Of a stretch of DNA of 64,000 nt, positions 46,777 to 56,349 are shown in pieces (within the stretch, counting starts at the first letter, position 1; each line of letters begins with the position of its first letter). The position numbers were made by a program, and so were the translations under genes. Below the pieces are notes generated by a model. That model worked only from the letters and a program-made list of their open reading frames with translations, made no database searches and was not told the DNA's origin. This DNA is from Mesorhizobium ciceri WSM4083 (GTDB lineage Bacteria > Pseudomonadota > Alphaproteobacteria > Rhizobiales > Rhizobiaceae): contig NZ_JAFG01000003.1 of the NCBI RefSeq assembly GCF_000519305.1, positions 933,070 to 997,069 on the forward strand. The letters run 5' to 3'.

Positions 46777-47820
46777 ATGCCTTCCTTGTTCGACATGCTG
46801 ACACAGGCCCAGAACGGCAACGGCATGCAGGCGCTTGCCCAGCAATACGGGCTTTCGATGCAGCAGACGCAAGCCGCGGTCGCCGCATTGCTGCCCGCCT
46901 TTTCGCAGGGGCTGCAGCGTAACACCGCCGACCCTTACGGGCTCGGCGCCTTCATGACGGCGATGGCCAGCGGCCAGCACGCCAAGTATTTCGAGGACGC
47001 AACCCGGGCCTTCTCGCCGCAAGGCGTGGATGAGGGCAACGGCATTCTCGGGCACCTGTTCGGTTCGAAGGACCTGTCTCGCGCCGTGGCCAGCCAGGCG
47101 GCGCAAGCCAGCGGCGTCAATCAACAGATCCTGCAGCAGATGCTGCCGACGATCGCCTCGATGGTCATGGGCGGGCTGTTCAAGCAGACGACAAACCAGA
47201 TGCAGGCCGCCGGCGGTTTTGGCGGCGTCGGCAACAATCCGCTCGGCGAGATCATCGAGCAGATGATGCGGCAAGGCGGCGGCATGCAGGCCCCGGCACC
47301 GCAACCGCGCCAAGCGCCGCCACCCCAGAACCCGATGGACAACCCGCTGGGCAAGGTGTTGCAGGACATGTTCGGCGGCGGCGCGGCTCAGCCACAGCCG
47401 CAAAGCCAACCGCAGCCGGCGCCCAGTCCCTACGGCGACAATCCGCTCGGCAAGGTGCTGCAGGACATGTTCGGCGGTGGCGCGCCGCAGCCGCAAGGGC
47501 GGGCGCAGCCGCAGCCTCAGCAGACACAGAGCCCCTACGGAGACAATCCGCTGGGGAAAATCTTCGAGGAGATGCTGCGGCAAGGTGGCGGTGGCTTAGG
47601 CGGCATCCCCGGCGGACAGCCGGCGCCGCAACAGCCTCAAGCGCCCCCACAGCAGCGTCAGGCACCGCAGCCACAGGCCAATCCGAGCGGCAGGCCGAAA
47701 AACCCGTTCGACGACCTGTTCGGCAAGATGTTCGAGACCGGCGCCCAACAGCGTGACGACTACCAGAAGGGCGTGGAGACGATCTTCGACCAGTTCAAGC
47801 GGGATATGGATCGACGGTAG
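46777..47820 (+). CDS. DUF937-like protein with Pro/Gln-rich repeats
   Basis: 347 residues, GGAGGAG before the ATG. Residues 1-150 resemble the DUF937 domain (LFDMLTQAQNGNGMQALAQQ, LLPAFSQGLQRN, QMLPTIASMVMGGLF). The C-terminal 200 residues hold four or five short modules of the kind DNPLGKVLQDMFGGG joined by Pro/Gln-rich linkers, ending in NPFDDLFGKMFETG. The modules look like amphipathic short linear motifs. Function unknown; a terminator-like hairpin follows. Confidence 0.8.
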   Translation: MPSLFDMLTQAQNGNGMQALAQQYGLSMQQTQAAVAALLPAFSQGLQRNTADPYGLGAFMTAMASGQHAKYFEDATRAFSPQGVDEGNGILGHLFGSKDLSRAVASQAAQASGVNQQILQQMLPTIASMVMGGLFKQTTNQMQAAGGFGGVGNNPLGEIIEQMMRQGGGMQAPAPQPRQAPPPQNPMDNPLGKVLQDMFGGGAAQPQPQSQPQPAPSPYGDNPLGKVLQDMFGGGAPQPQGRAQPQPQQTQSPYGDNPLGKIFEEMLRQGGGGLGGIPGGQPAPQQPQAPPQQRQAPQPQANPSGRPKNPFDDLFGKMFETGAQQRDDYQKGVETIFDQFKRDMDRR

Positions 47821-47849
47821 GCGGTCTTCGCTGAGGTAGAAAGAGAAAA

Positions 47850-47872
47850 GCCCGGTCCTGGGAGGACCGGGC
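47850..47872 (+). terminator. hairpin after the DUF937-like gene
   Basis: GCCCGGTCCT and AGGACCGGGC pair perfectly around GGG, 30 bases after the stop. No U-tract follows, so termination may be partial. Confidence 0.55.
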
Positions 47873-47980
47873 AGAGTGCAGGCGGGCCGGGGGGATCCGG
47901 CAGGGAGTGGGAGCCTGCATACTCGTCAGTCGCATCGAACCCCGAAAAGGTTCACGGCAACCTGAACAACAAGCAACAGA

Positions 47981-48271
47981 TCAGGCCACCTTGCGGGCGA
48001 TGTCCTCGATCGTTTCGACGCGATCGCTGGCGATTTCGCGCAGCATCGCCGTCGGGTCGCGGCCAAACGGCACGTCGATGGCGACGTGCAGGTCGCCGCG
48101 CGTCAGGCCGATATCGGCGAGTTCGGCGTCCGACATCTCGCCAAGACGGTAGAAGGCACGGCGGTTTTTCCAGGCGCGATAGAAATTGGAGACGGTGTTG
48201 GACACGCGAGTCGCAACGGCCGGACGCGAGGTGATGCGCGAGGTCTCGGTGGCGAAATCAAACGTGGTCAT
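47981..48271 (-). CDS. DUF1127 small protein
   Basis: 96 residues. The C-terminal half contains the DUF1127 (YjiS-like) motif RAFYRLGEMSDAELADIGLT followed by RGDL. Small DUF1127 proteins are abundant in Rhizobiales, and some act in phosphate, carbon or RNA metabolism. A basic N-terminal region precedes the motif. It is transcribed towards the DUF937 gene. Confidence 0.88.
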   Translation of the reverse strand: MTTFDFATETSRITSRPAVATRVSNTVSNFYRAWKNRRAFYRLGEMSDAELADIGLTRGDLHVAIDVPFGRDPTAMLREIASDRVETIEDIARKVA

Positions 48272-48293
48272 TGTCGGTCTCCTTCAGACTGCC

Positions 48294-48388
48294 GCATGAC
48301 CCCGAACCGGAGGTTCGGAAAAGGATCATGCGCAAATCAAAGTTGCTACAGCGTCCTTTGCGCGTCCAAAGGACGCGCGGCGCTGTAG
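48294..48388. repeat. pair of palindromic intergenic repeats
   Basis: The first element has GCATGA...TCATGC enclosing CCGAACC-GGA-GGTTCGG (48294-48331). The second has outer arms CTACAGCG/CGCTGTAG (48346-48353, 48381-48388) and an inner stem GCGCGTCC-AAA-GGACGCGC. Both resemble repeats found many times in Mesorhizobium genomes. They lie upstream of the DUF1127 gene. Confidence 0.7.
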
Positions 48389-48545
48389 GGCGGGCGAGAC
48401 CAAGCAATCGGCGCTGGCGACAGCGGCCGTTCCGATCCCAATTCACATGCCTTCATGTGGACAATGCCAATTTGCCATCGGCCGATTGATTAATCCAACG
48501 AATGTTTCTAATCTTTACCATCAACCCCAGTGATGGATCATATCG

Positions 48546-49502
48546 ATGAAATCGCCGCTCGATCTCGATCAATTGCAGACCTTCATCTCGATTGCCGACA
48601 CCGGCAGCTTCACCAGGGCGGCCGAAGAGGTGCACCGGACCCAGTCGGCGGTGTCGATGCAGATGCGCCGACTGGAGGAGCGGCTCGGCAAGCCGCTGTT
48701 CGAAAAGGATGGGCGCACCAACAGGCTGACCGAGGAGGGCGACAAGCTGCTCTCCTATGCGCGGCGGCTGCTCTACCTCAACCGCGAGACCCTGGCGGCC
48801 TTCGATGACCGGCGGCTCGAAGGCACGATCCGCATCGGCACGCCCGACGACTATGCCGACCGTTTCCTGCCCGAGATCATGGCGCGGTTCACGCGCTCCA
48901 ATCCGCGCGTCGAACTGACCGTCATCTGCGAGCCGACGCCGGGGCTGGTCGAGCATATCAAGCGCGGCAATCTCGACCTCGCGCTGGTGACTCACAACGA
49001 CGTACGCGGCCAGTCGGAGGTGGTGCGGCGCGAACCGCTGCTATGGGTCACCTCGGCCAACCATGCGACGCATGAGCAGGAAACGCTGCCGATGGCCTTT
49101 GGCCGGCCGAACTGCATCTGGCGGCGCGCCGCCGTCGATGTGCTCGACCAGCAGAACCGCGACTATCGTATCCTGTTCACCAGTTTCTCGGCCACCGTCA
49201 TCACCGCCGCGGTGCTTTCGGGCCTGGCGATCTCGGTGCTGCCGGAATGCGCGCTCAGGCCTGGCATGCGGGTGCTGAGCGAAGCCGACGGCTTCGGCGC
49301 CCTGCCCGATTGCCGCATCGGCATCATGCGCGGCCAGACGTCGCGGCCGGAGATCGTCGATGCGCTCGCCCGCCATATTTCGGAAAGCCTGGACAATATC
49401 TCCGTGCCGGTCGGCGAAGACCCCGGGACATTCGATTTCGCGGCACTGGCCTTCACCAAGCTGCGGCGAACCAAGCCGAACCAGATCCTGCCCGGCTGGT
49501 AG
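48546..49502 (+). CDS. LysR-family transcriptional regulator
   Basis: 318 residues. The N-terminal helix-turn-helix is [20 protein letters not shown] plus [16 protein letters not shown], and the effector-binding domain follows. No target gene is obvious: it diverges from the DUF1127 gene over a repeat-rich gap and is followed by xseA at 83 bases. The ligand is unknown. Confidence 0.93.
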   Translation: MKSPLDLDQLQTFISIADTGSFTRAAEEVHRTQSAVSMQMRRLEERLGKPLFEKDGRTNRLTEEGDKLLSYARRLLYLNRETLAAFDDRRLEGTIRIGTPDDYADRFLPEIMARFTRSNPRVELTVICEPTPGLVEHIKRGNLDLALVTHNDVRGQSEVVRREPLLWVTSANHATHEQETLPMAFGRPNCIWRRAAVDVLDQQNRDYRILFTSFSATVITAAVLSGLAISVLPECALRPGMRVLSEADGFGALPDCRIGIMRGQTSRPEIVDALARHISESLDNISVPVGEDPGTFDFAALAFTKLRRTKPNQILPGW

Positions 49503-49585
49503 GCAGGCTCAGGTATGCGGGTTATGAACGGCTGGCCCGACGCAACCGCCTTGACGCGGGCGCCCAACCGTTCCCCAATCGGCCG

Positions 49586-51217
49586 ATGAGCGACGCAGCA
49601 TCCGAATCACGCACCAACGCCGCCGAATATACGGTGAGCGAGATTTCCGGCGCGCTGAAGCGCACGGTCGAGGACGTTTTCGGCAATGTGCGGGTGCGTG
49701 GCGAAATATCAGGCTATCGCGGGCCGCATTCGTCCGGTCATGCCTATTTCGCACTGAAGGACGACCGTGCCCGCCTCGACGCCGTGGTGTGGAAAGGCAC
49801 GATGAGCCGGCTGAAATTCCGCCCCGAGGAGGGGATGGAGGTGATCGCCACCGGCAAGCTCACCACCTATCCCGGCAAGTCCAACTACCAGATCGTCATC
49901 GACAATCTGGAGCCTGCCGGCGCCGGCGCCCTGATGGCGCTGCTGGAAGAGCGCAAGCGGCGGCTTCAGGCCGAGGGGCTGTTCGATACCGGTCGCAAGC
50001 GGTTGCTGCCGTTCATGCCGCGCGTCATCGGCGTCGTCACCTCGCCGACAGGGTCCGTCATCCGCGACATCATCCACCGCATCAAGGACCGCTTCCCGCT
50101 GCACATCCTGGTCTGGCCGGTGCGTGTTCAAGGCGAGACGTCAGGCGCGGAAGTGACTGCCGCGGTCAACGGCTTCAATGCGCTGGCCTGGGACGGCGCC
50201 ATTCAGCGTCCCGATCTGCTGATCGTGGCGCGTGGCGGCGGCAGCCTCGAAGACCTCTGGGGCTTCAACGACGAGGCCCTCGCCCGCGCGGTTGCCGCTT
50301 CCGGCATTCCGGTGATCTCGGCCGTTGGCCACGAGACCGACTGGACGCTGATCGACCTCGTTGCCGATGTGCGGGCCCCGACGCCGACGGGTGCGGCCGA
50401 AATCGCCGTGCCGGTGAAGGCCGACCTCGAAGCGACGCTTGCCAGCCTCGGTGCGCGGCTGAAAGCGGCGGTCCTGCGCAATTTCGAACGCAAGCGGCAG
50501 GCCGCCCGTGCCGCCGCCCGGGCTCTGCCCTCGCCCGATCAATTGCTGGCGCTGCCGCGGCGACGCCTCGACGAGGCGACATCCAGGCTCGGCCGGGGCC
50601 TGTTGGTCTCCACCGAACGCAAGCGTGCAAGGTTTTTTGCCGTAAAACTGACACCGGCAATGCTGTCGCAGCGCATTGCCGAGGCGCGGCGCACCAACGA
50701 ACGCAATCTTTTGCGAGCACAAGGAGCACTGCGCTCCCTGGCAAGAGCCCGGCGTGCGGAGCTTAACCGAGCGGCGGATCAATTGCCAAAATGTGCCAGG
50801 GCATCGCTGCAGCGGCACAAGCAGCAACTGGCCATGCTGCAGGGCCGCATCACGATCGAGCCGACGGCCCGGCGGCAACGCGTGCAGAGGGATTTGCTGA
50901 CAGCTTTGACAAGACGCGGCACGCAAGCGGTGGTGCTCAGGCTGGAGCGCCTGCGTGGCCGCGTCGTCCAGGCCGACAGGTTGATGGCGTCGCTGTCGCA
51001 CAAGGCCGTCCTGGCGCGCGGCTTTGCCTTGGTGAAGGACGCCGACGGGGTGGTGATCAAGCAGGCTGCCGAGGTGGCGTCGGGAATGGCGCTTTCGCTC
51101 GAGTTCGCCGATGGCACCGCCGATGCGGTGGCAATCAGCGGCACTGCAAAACCGAAAGCCGTGGCCAAGCCGGCGGCCAAGGCCAAAGAGCCTGGCAATC
51201 AGGGATCCCTATTCTGA
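49586..51217 (+). CDS. xseA: exodeoxyribonuclease VII large subunit
   Basis: 543 residues from the ATG at 49586. N-terminal OB-fold ([40 protein letters not shown]) and nuclease domain with the family blocks [57 protein letters not shown] and [12 protein letters not shown], then a long Arg/Ala-rich coiled region. With XseB (not in this window) it degrades single-stranded DNA. The next gene starts four bases after the stop. Confidence 0.95.
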   Translation: MSDAASESRTNAAEYTVSEISGALKRTVEDVFGNVRVRGEISGYRGPHSSGHAYFALKDDRARLDAVVWKGTMSRLKFRPEEGMEVIATGKLTTYPGKSNYQIVIDNLEPAGAGALMALLEERKRRLQAEGLFDTGRKRLLPFMPRVIGVVTSPTGSVIRDIIHRIKDRFPLHILVWPVRVQGETSGAEVTAAVNGFNALAWDGAIQRPDLLIVARGGGSLEDLWGFNDEALARAVAASGIPVISAVGHETDWTLIDLVADVRAPTPTGAAEIAVPVKADLEATLASLGARLKAAVLRNFERKRQAARAAARALPSPDQLLALPRRRLDEATSRLGRGLLVSTERKRARFFAVKLTPAMLSQRIAEARRTNERNLLRAQGALRSLARARRAELNRAADQLPKCARASLQRHKQQLAMLQGRITIEPTARRQRVQRDLLTALTRRGTQAVVLRLERLRGRVVQADRLMASLSHKAVLARGFALVKDADGVVIKQAAEVASGMALSLEFADGTADAVAISGTAKPKAVAKPAAKAKEPGNQGSLF

Positions 51218-51221
51218 CGCC

Positions 51222-52340
51222 ATGACCGACAATCCGCATCATCTGACAACGCCCTCAGGCAAACCGCGCGCGCGAAATTTCGGCATCAGCTTCGACGGGC
51301 GGCCCGGACCGTTTAACGCGATCACCGATGTGCCCGGCGTCGCGGTCGGCTATGCGACGCTGATCTCGGGCGATGGCGCGCTTGTCGTCGGCGAGGGACC
51401 GGTGCGCACCGGCGTGACCGCGATCCTGCCCAGGCCGCTTGCCGACCTCGCCACCCCGGTCTTCGCCGGCATTTTCAGCCAGAACGGAAACGGCGAACTG
51501 ACCGGCTCGCACATCGTCGAGGAAACAGGCGCTTTCAACTTCCCGATCACCGTCACCAACACGCATTCCTGCGGTGTTTCCCGCGACGGCACGCTGCGCT
51601 GGATGCAAAGCGTGCTGCCGGCCGCACTCGACAGCGGCTGGGGGTTGCCGGTGGCGGCGGAGACCTATGACGGCTTCCTCAACGACATCAACGGCCACCA
51701 TTTGACGTCGGAGCATGTTGCGCGGGCCCTCGACAGTGCCGCCGGCGGACCGATCGAGGAAGGCAGCGTCGGCGGCGGTACCGGCATGATCACCTTCGGC
51801 TTCAAGGCCGGCTCCTGCACGGCGTCGCGCATCGTCGAATGGCACGGCCGTGCCTATACGGTCGGCGCCTTCGTGCAGTCCAACTTTGGCAAACGGCGCA
51901 ATATTGCCATTCGCGGCCTGCGCGCCGGGCCGGAACTCGTCGAACCGGCTGTCCGCGAAGGCACACCGCGTGCCGAAAAAGGCTCGATCATCGCCGTCAT
52001 CGCCACCGACGCACCGTTCCTGCCGCACCAGATGAAGCGGCTGGCCCGACGGGTGCCGCTTGGCGTCGCCTTGACCGGCGGCTTCGGCTATCACAGTTCA
52101 GGCGACATTTTTATCGCCTTCTCGACCGCCAATGCGAGCGCGGCGCTGGCGCCCTCCGGCCGCATCGCCAGTGCCGATTTTATTCCCGACACCGACATCG
52201 ATCCGTTTTTCGATGCGGTGATCCAGAGCGTGGAGGAAGCAATCCTCAACGCGCTGGTTGCCAATGACGATATGACCGGACGCGACGGGAATTTCGTGCC
52301 GGCGCTGCCGAAGGCGTGGCTGAAGGAGAAGTTTGGCTGA
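51222..52340 (+). CDS. P1-family (DmpA-like) aminopeptidase
   Basis: 372 residues from the ATG at 51222. The family features are visible: ARNFGISFDGRPGPFNAITD, VPGVAVGYATLISGDG, THSCGVSRDGTLRW, EEGSVGGGTGMITFGFKAG and CTASRIV, with the Ser nucleophile near residue 205. DmpA-like enzymes are autoprocessed N-terminal nucleophile peptidases that cleave D- or beta-amino-acid peptides. Here the residues around the processing site (SCTASR) differ a little from DmpA itself. It probably shares a transcript with xseA. Confidence 0.88.
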   Translation: MTDNPHHLTTPSGKPRARNFGISFDGRPGPFNAITDVPGVAVGYATLISGDGALVVGEGPVRTGVTAILPRPLADLATPVFAGIFSQNGNGELTGSHIVEETGAFNFPITVTNTHSCGVSRDGTLRWMQSVLPAALDSGWGLPVAAETYDGFLNDINGHHLTSEHVARALDSAAGGPIEEGSVGGGTGMITFGFKAGSCTASRIVEWHGRAYTVGAFVQSNFGKRRNIAIRGLRAGPELVEPAVREGTPRAEKGSIIAVIATDAPFLPHQMKRLARRVPLGVALTGGFGYHSSGDIFIAFSTANASAALAPSGRIASADFIPDTDIDPFFDAVIQSVEEAILNALVANDDMTGRDGNFVPALPKAWLKEKFG

Positions 52341-52345
52341 AGACA

Positions 52346-52367
52346 AAAAGGCGGGCCACAAGCCCGC
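52346..52367 (-). terminator. terminator of the DUF768 gene
   Basis: On the minus strand GCGGGC, CACAA-complement loop and GCCCGC are followed by CTTTTT. It lies about 45 bases past the DUF768 stop; the stem could also act on the convergent peptidase transcript. Confidence 0.6.
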
Positions 52368-52391
52368 GCTGAAACAACGTCGCCGCTATGC

Positions 52392-52425
52392 GATCATTCC
52401 GCGGCTTTGATCATTCCGCGGCTTT
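52392..52425. repeat. tandem 17-bp duplication at the DUF768 gene end
   Basis: GATCATTCCGCGGCTTT occurs twice in direct contact (52392-52408 and 52409-52425). The second copy contains the last codons and stop of the DUF768 gene, so the first copy looks like a recent duplication downstream of the stop. Confidence 0.8.
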
Positions 52426-52665
52426 TTTGGGGGCCTGCTGGCTTTCCTCGGCCTCGGCGGCTTCCTCAAGCCGGGATGCGATAAGTTCCTGGATATCGCC
52501 GACTTCTTCCTGGATATCCTCCAGCGGAATGCCGACCTCGGCCGCCTCGGCGGCGCACTCCTTGGCCAAAGTTTCGGCCTGCTTGTCGATCCTTGCCTGG
52601 GAGGATTGGCAATGGACCTTTTCGCCGATCCATCCCCGCAAGAATTCGATGGCGTGTTCACTCAT
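52411..52665 (-). CDS. DUF768-like small protein
   Basis: 84 residues from the ATG at 52665 (MSEHAIEFLRGWIGEK). The pattern HAIEFLRGWIGEKV, then several Ala/Glu-rich amphipathic helices and an acidic tail (ASRLEEAAEAEESQ) fits DUF768, a family largely confined to Mesorhizobium. Cytoplasmic, probably helical; function unknown. Useful as a taxonomic hint. Confidence 0.75.
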   Translation of the reverse strand: MSEHAIEFLRGWIGEKVHCQSSQARIDKQAETLAKECAAEAAEVGIPLEDIQEEVGDIQELIASRLEEAAEAEESQQAPKKAAE

Positions 52666-53135
52666 ACTGCTGTTCCCTGGCGGCAAAGCCGGTTGGTAAT
52701 CATAAACGTCGACATCCCGCAAAGGATGCATGTCCCCATTCCAGCCGAGTCGCGGTCAGCCGGCAAGCCAATGCCGTCCAAGGTCCACAGAGCCATAGGA
52801 AATCGAGGGGTCAAGAGCATTTTCTGATTCTGGAGGGGTCGGTACCGTTGGCTGGGTCACACCCAGCGCTGCGCGACTGTTTCTATTTGCTTTTTTCCGG
52901 TTTCCGAGCCGATTTCCGTCACAATAGATGGCGCAACACACTACACATTCACAGTTGCTTCGAGGTGCTGCCCTCGGGCGCGCAGGTCGAAGCCGCCGCT
53001 ATATAGTGACATCCTCCTGCAATGTCGACTCCGCTCGCCATGCTGCTTCTTTCCGCCGCGCCGAAGGCTCCGCAACGGACCAAGAGCAAGTGACGATGGA
53101 CCCGAACCGGGCGGAGCAAGCCTCGGCGGAACCGC
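52666..53135. other. gap without a recognisable gene
   Basis: About 470 bases between the DUF768 gene and the end of doeB. Several short frames are open but none has a ribosome site or looks like a protein. No tRNA fold was found by eye. Confidence 0.4.
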
Positions 53136-54134
53136 TCAGACGTGCACAGCCACCACCGCCGCGCAGTCACCGGCCTTGACCAGCCCGGGGAAATGCCGCG
53201 CCGCCAGCATGCCCGACATTTTTGCCCGGATTTCCTGGGGGGCGATGCCGGTGCCGCCGGTGGAATGAATGCGCGCCAGCACCGCGTCCTTCTCGACCGG
53301 CTCGCCGAGATCGACCATGGTTTCGATCATGCCGTCATCTTCGGCGAACAAGAAACAATCGCCCGATGGCATGTCCAACCACCGGGTTTTGCTCTTTTCG
53401 ACCGCTCCGGCAACGATGCCGGCATGACGCAGCACATTGAGGATACCACGCCGCGCGATCCGCACCGTTTGCGCCCGCGACGTGCCGCCGCCGCCAAGCT
53501 CGGTGCTGACGAAGACCTTGCCCATCTCCTCGGCTGCCGTGTCGTACATGCCTACGGCGTCGATCTCGATCATGCGCATCGAGAACGGAGCGGCAAAGGC
53601 CGCGACCGCGTCGAAGGCTTTCTGTTCCAGCGCCTTGTCGGGCAAAGTATGCGCGGCGCAGAACGGCACGAAGTCCAGCGTCTTGCCGCCAGAATGGAAG
53701 TCGAACACGATGTCGGCGCGCGGAAGCAGCTCACGCTGGAAATAGTCGGCGATCTTCTCGGTCACCGTTCCGTCCGGCCGGCCGGGAAAGCTGCGGTTCA
53801 TGTTGCCCTTGTCGATCGGCGAGGTGCGCGTGCCAGCGCGGAAGGCCGGATAGTTCATTGCCGGCACGATGATCACCGTGCCGCTGACGTGCTTGGGATC
53901 GAGGGTCCTGGCGAGATCGTAGAGGGCCAGCGGTCCCTCATACTCGTCGCCATGGTTGCCGCCGGAAAGCAGAGCTGCCGGCCCGTTGCCGTTGCGGATG
54001 ACGCAGATCGGGATCATCACCGAGCCCCACGCCGAATCGTCGCGGCTGTAGGGCAAGCGCAGGAAACCATGCTGCACGCCATCGCGGTCGAAATCGACGG
54101 TCGGCGCGATCGGCGATGGGCGTAGATTCGACAT
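53136..54134 (-). CDS. doeB: N-acetyl-diaminobutyrate deacetylase DoeB (EutE)
   Basis: 332 residues from the ATG at 54134. It belongs to the succinylglutamate desuccinylase/aspartoacylase zinc-hydrolase family: LLSGGNHGDEYEGPLALYDL (His-x-x-Glu), NMNRSFPG and DFHSGGKTLDFVPF. It removes the acetyl group from N-alpha-acetyl-L-2,4-diaminobutyrate formed by DoeA. It starts five bases after the doeA stop and is the last gene of the ectoine operon seen here. Confidence 0.92.
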   Translation of the reverse strand: MSNLRPSPIAPTVDFDRDGVQHGFLRLPYSRDDSAWGSVMIPICVIRNGNGPAALLSGGNHGDEYEGPLALYDLARTLDPKHVSGTVIIVPAMNYPAFRAGTRTSPIDKGNMNRSFPGRPDGTVTEKIADYFQRELLPRADIVFDFHSGGKTLDFVPFCAAHTLPDKALEQKAFDAVAAFAAPFSMRMIEIDAVGMYDTAAEEMGKVFVSTELGGGGTSRAQTVRIARRGILNVLRHAGIVAGAVEKSKTRWLDMPSGDCFLFAEDDGMIETMVDLGEPVEKDAVLARIHSTGGTGIAPQEIRAKMSGMLAARHFPGLVKAGDCAAVVAVHV

Positions 54135-54139
54135 CGGGC

Positions 54140-55318
54140 TCAATCCTTCACCACCAGCTTGCGCGGCACATTGGCCAGGCACTCTACACCGGTTTCGGTG
54201 ATCAGGATGGACTCGGTGATTTCCAGCCCCATCGTCTCCAGCCACAGGCCGGTCATGAAATGGAAGGTCATGCCGGGCCTGAGCTCGGTGCGGTCGCCGG
54301 GGCGCAGGCTCATCGTGCGTTCGCCCCAGTCCGGCGGATAGGACAGGCCGATCGAATAGCCGGTGCGGTTGTCCTTGACGATGCCGTATCGCTTGAGGAC
54401 ACCGAAGAAGGCGTTGGCGATGTCCTCGCAGGCGTTGCCCGGTTTTGCCGCGGCCAGCCCCGCTTCCATCCCTTCCAGCGTCGCCTTCTCGGCATCGAGG
54501 AATTCCTGCGTCGGCTTGCCGAGAAAGACGGTGCGCGACAGCGGGCAGTGATACCGGGCATAGCAGCCGGCGATCTCGAAGAAAGTGCCCTCGTCGCGCT
54601 TCATCGGCCTGTCGTCCCAGGTCAGATGCGGCGCCGAGGCGTCGGCGCCCGATGGCAGCAGCGGCACAATCGCCGGATAGTCGCCGCCAATGCCGTCGAC
54701 GCCGCGCGTGCCGGCATCATAGATTTCAGCGACAAGATCGCATTTGCGCATACCGACCTCTATTTTGTCGACGATGCGCTGGTGCATCGCCTCGACGATG
54801 CGGGCCGCCTTGCGCATATAGTCGATCTCGGTCGGGCTCTTGATCGCGCGCTGCCAGTTGACGAGCGCGGTAGCATCGACAAAGCGGGCGTTGGGCAGAT
54901 GTTTCTGCAGCGATGCGAAGGCGGCCGCCGAGAACCAGTAATTGTCCATTTCGACGCCGACTGTCAGCTTGCCCCAGCCGCGATCCGCAAGCACGCTGGC
55001 CAAAAAATCCATCGGGTGGCGCTCGGTCGACTGCACATAGTGATCGGCGTAGCCGACGATGTTGTCATGCGCGAGATAGGCAGTGCGCTTGGCGCCGTTG
55101 GCGTCCTGGCCGCGCCCGTACCAGACTGGTTCGCCCGATGGCGGCACGATGACAGCCTGATGCACATAGAACGACCAGCCGTCGTAGCCGGTCAGCCAGG
55201 CCATGTTGGAAGGATCGCTGATAACAAGAAGATCGACGCCCTTCACCTCCATGGCTTTGCGCGTCTTGGCGAGGCGATCCGCAAATTCGCCACGCGAGAA
55301 TTTCAGATTCGGTTGCAT
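54140..55318 (-). CDS. doeA: ectoine hydrolase DoeA (EutD)
   Basis: 392 residues, M24/creatinase-like fold: N-terminal domain with SDPSNMAWLTGYDGWSFYVH, C-terminal pita-bread domain with RAIKSPTEIDYMRKAARIVE, EIAGCYARYHCPLSRTVFLG and RPGMTFHFMTGLWLETMGLE. Ectoine hydrolases open the ectoine ring to N-acetyl-diaminobutyrate isomers. It lies between eutC and doeB in the catabolic operon, the usual place. Confidence 0.93.
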   Translation of the reverse strand: MQPNLKFSRGEFADRLAKTRKAMEVKGVDLLVISDPSNMAWLTGYDGWSFYVHQAVIVPPSGEPVWYGRGQDANGAKRTAYLAHDNIVGYADHYVQSTERHPMDFLASVLADRGWGKLTVGVEMDNYWFSAAAFASLQKHLPNARFVDATALVNWQRAIKSPTEIDYMRKAARIVEAMHQRIVDKIEVGMRKCDLVAEIYDAGTRGVDGIGGDYPAIVPLLPSGADASAPHLTWDDRPMKRDEGTFFEIAGCYARYHCPLSRTVFLGKPTQEFLDAEKATLEGMEAGLAAAKPGNACEDIANAFFGVLKRYGIVKDNRTGYSIGLSYPPDWGERTMSLRPGDRTELRPGMTFHFMTGLWLETMGLEITESILITETGVECLANVPRKLVVKD

Positions 55319-55356
55319 TGTTCTTGGTCCTCGTTTGTTGGGCCTCTCGGCCGGTA

Positions 55357-56349
55357 TCAGCTTTCGAAAATGGTCCCAGAATTGGCCGCCCGCGCCCGGT
55401 CGCGGGCGAGCGTGGCGATCGCCGTGTCCTGGACGCCGGTGCCGGTGAGATCGGCGATGGTGATGTCGCTGGCCGAGCGCCGGCCATGTTTTGCGCCGGC
55501 GATGATCTGGCCGAGTTCGGTCACCTCTGCATCTCCAGCCATCACACCGGCCGCAATGGCATGATGCAGCTCGCCCAGCCGCCTTGTCTGGCCGGCGCTG
55601 TCGGCGACGTAGAGATCGGCCATGCGCAGGATTGCCGGTGCGATCTCGTTCTTGTGCTCAGCGTCGGAGCCCATCGCGGTGATGTGCTGGCCGGCGGAAA
55701 CGAACCCCGCCTTGATCAGCGGCTCGGTGGAGGGCGTGGTGGTGACGATGATGTCGGCGCCGGCAACCGCCTCTGCCGCGTCAGGCTCGGCGCGCACGGC
55801 AATGCCGAGCTTTTCGCGCAAGGCAGCGGCGGTCGCCTCGGCCTTTGCCGCATCGCGCGCCCAGATGCGCGCCTCGGCGATCGGCCGTACCAGCATTAGG
55901 GCTTCCAATTGCAACCCGGCCTGGACACCGGCGCCGAAGATCGCGGCAACGGACGAGTCCTGCCGCGACAGATGTTTGGCGGCGACGGCGCCGGCAGCAG
56001 CCGTGCGGACATCGGTGAGATAGCCATTGTCGAGCAGCAGCGCCTCGACCAGACCGGTCTTGGCTGACAGCAGCACCATCATGCCGTTGACACTGGGCAG
56101 GCCGAGCTTCGGGTTGTCGAAGAAGCCGGGGCTGATCTTGATGGCAAAACCGTCGATATCAGGCACATAGGCGGTCTTCACGTCGACCTCGCCGCGATGC
56201 TCGGGAATGTCGAGCCGCAGGATCGGTGGCATCGCCACCGGCAAGGTGGCGAGCGCGCGGAAGGCGTTCTCGACGCAGGCGACGGCATCGAGATCGAGCG
56301 TCACGATCGTGCGCAATTCGGCTTCCGTGAGGATCGTCATCCGGCTCAT
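55357..56349 (-). CDS. eutC: EutC, ornithine-cyclodeaminase-like ectoine utilisation protein
   Basis: 330 residues of the ornithine cyclodeaminase/mu-crystallin family, with an NAD-binding Rossmann part (AAIFGAGVQAGLQLEALMLV) and VDVKTAYVPDIDGFAIKISP near the start. In ectoine clusters this member (EutC) works with EutB in converting 5-hydroxyectoine towards ectoine. Its start overlaps the eutB stop by four bases (ATGA). Confidence 0.9.
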   Translation of the reverse strand: MSRMTILTEAELRTIVTLDLDAVACVENAFRALATLPVAMPPILRLDIPEHRGEVDVKTAYVPDIDGFAIKISPGFFDNPKLGLPSVNGMMVLLSAKTGLVEALLLDNGYLTDVRTAAAGAVAAKHLSRQDSSVAAIFGAGVQAGLQLEALMLVRPIAEARIWARDAAKAEATAAALREKLGIAVRAEPDAAEAVAGADIIVTTTPSTEPLIKAGFVSAGQHITAMGSDAEHKNEIAPAILRMADLYVADSAGQTRRLGELHHAIAAGVMAGDAEVTELGQIIAGAKHGRRSASDITIADLTGTGVQDTAIATLARDRARAANSGTIFES

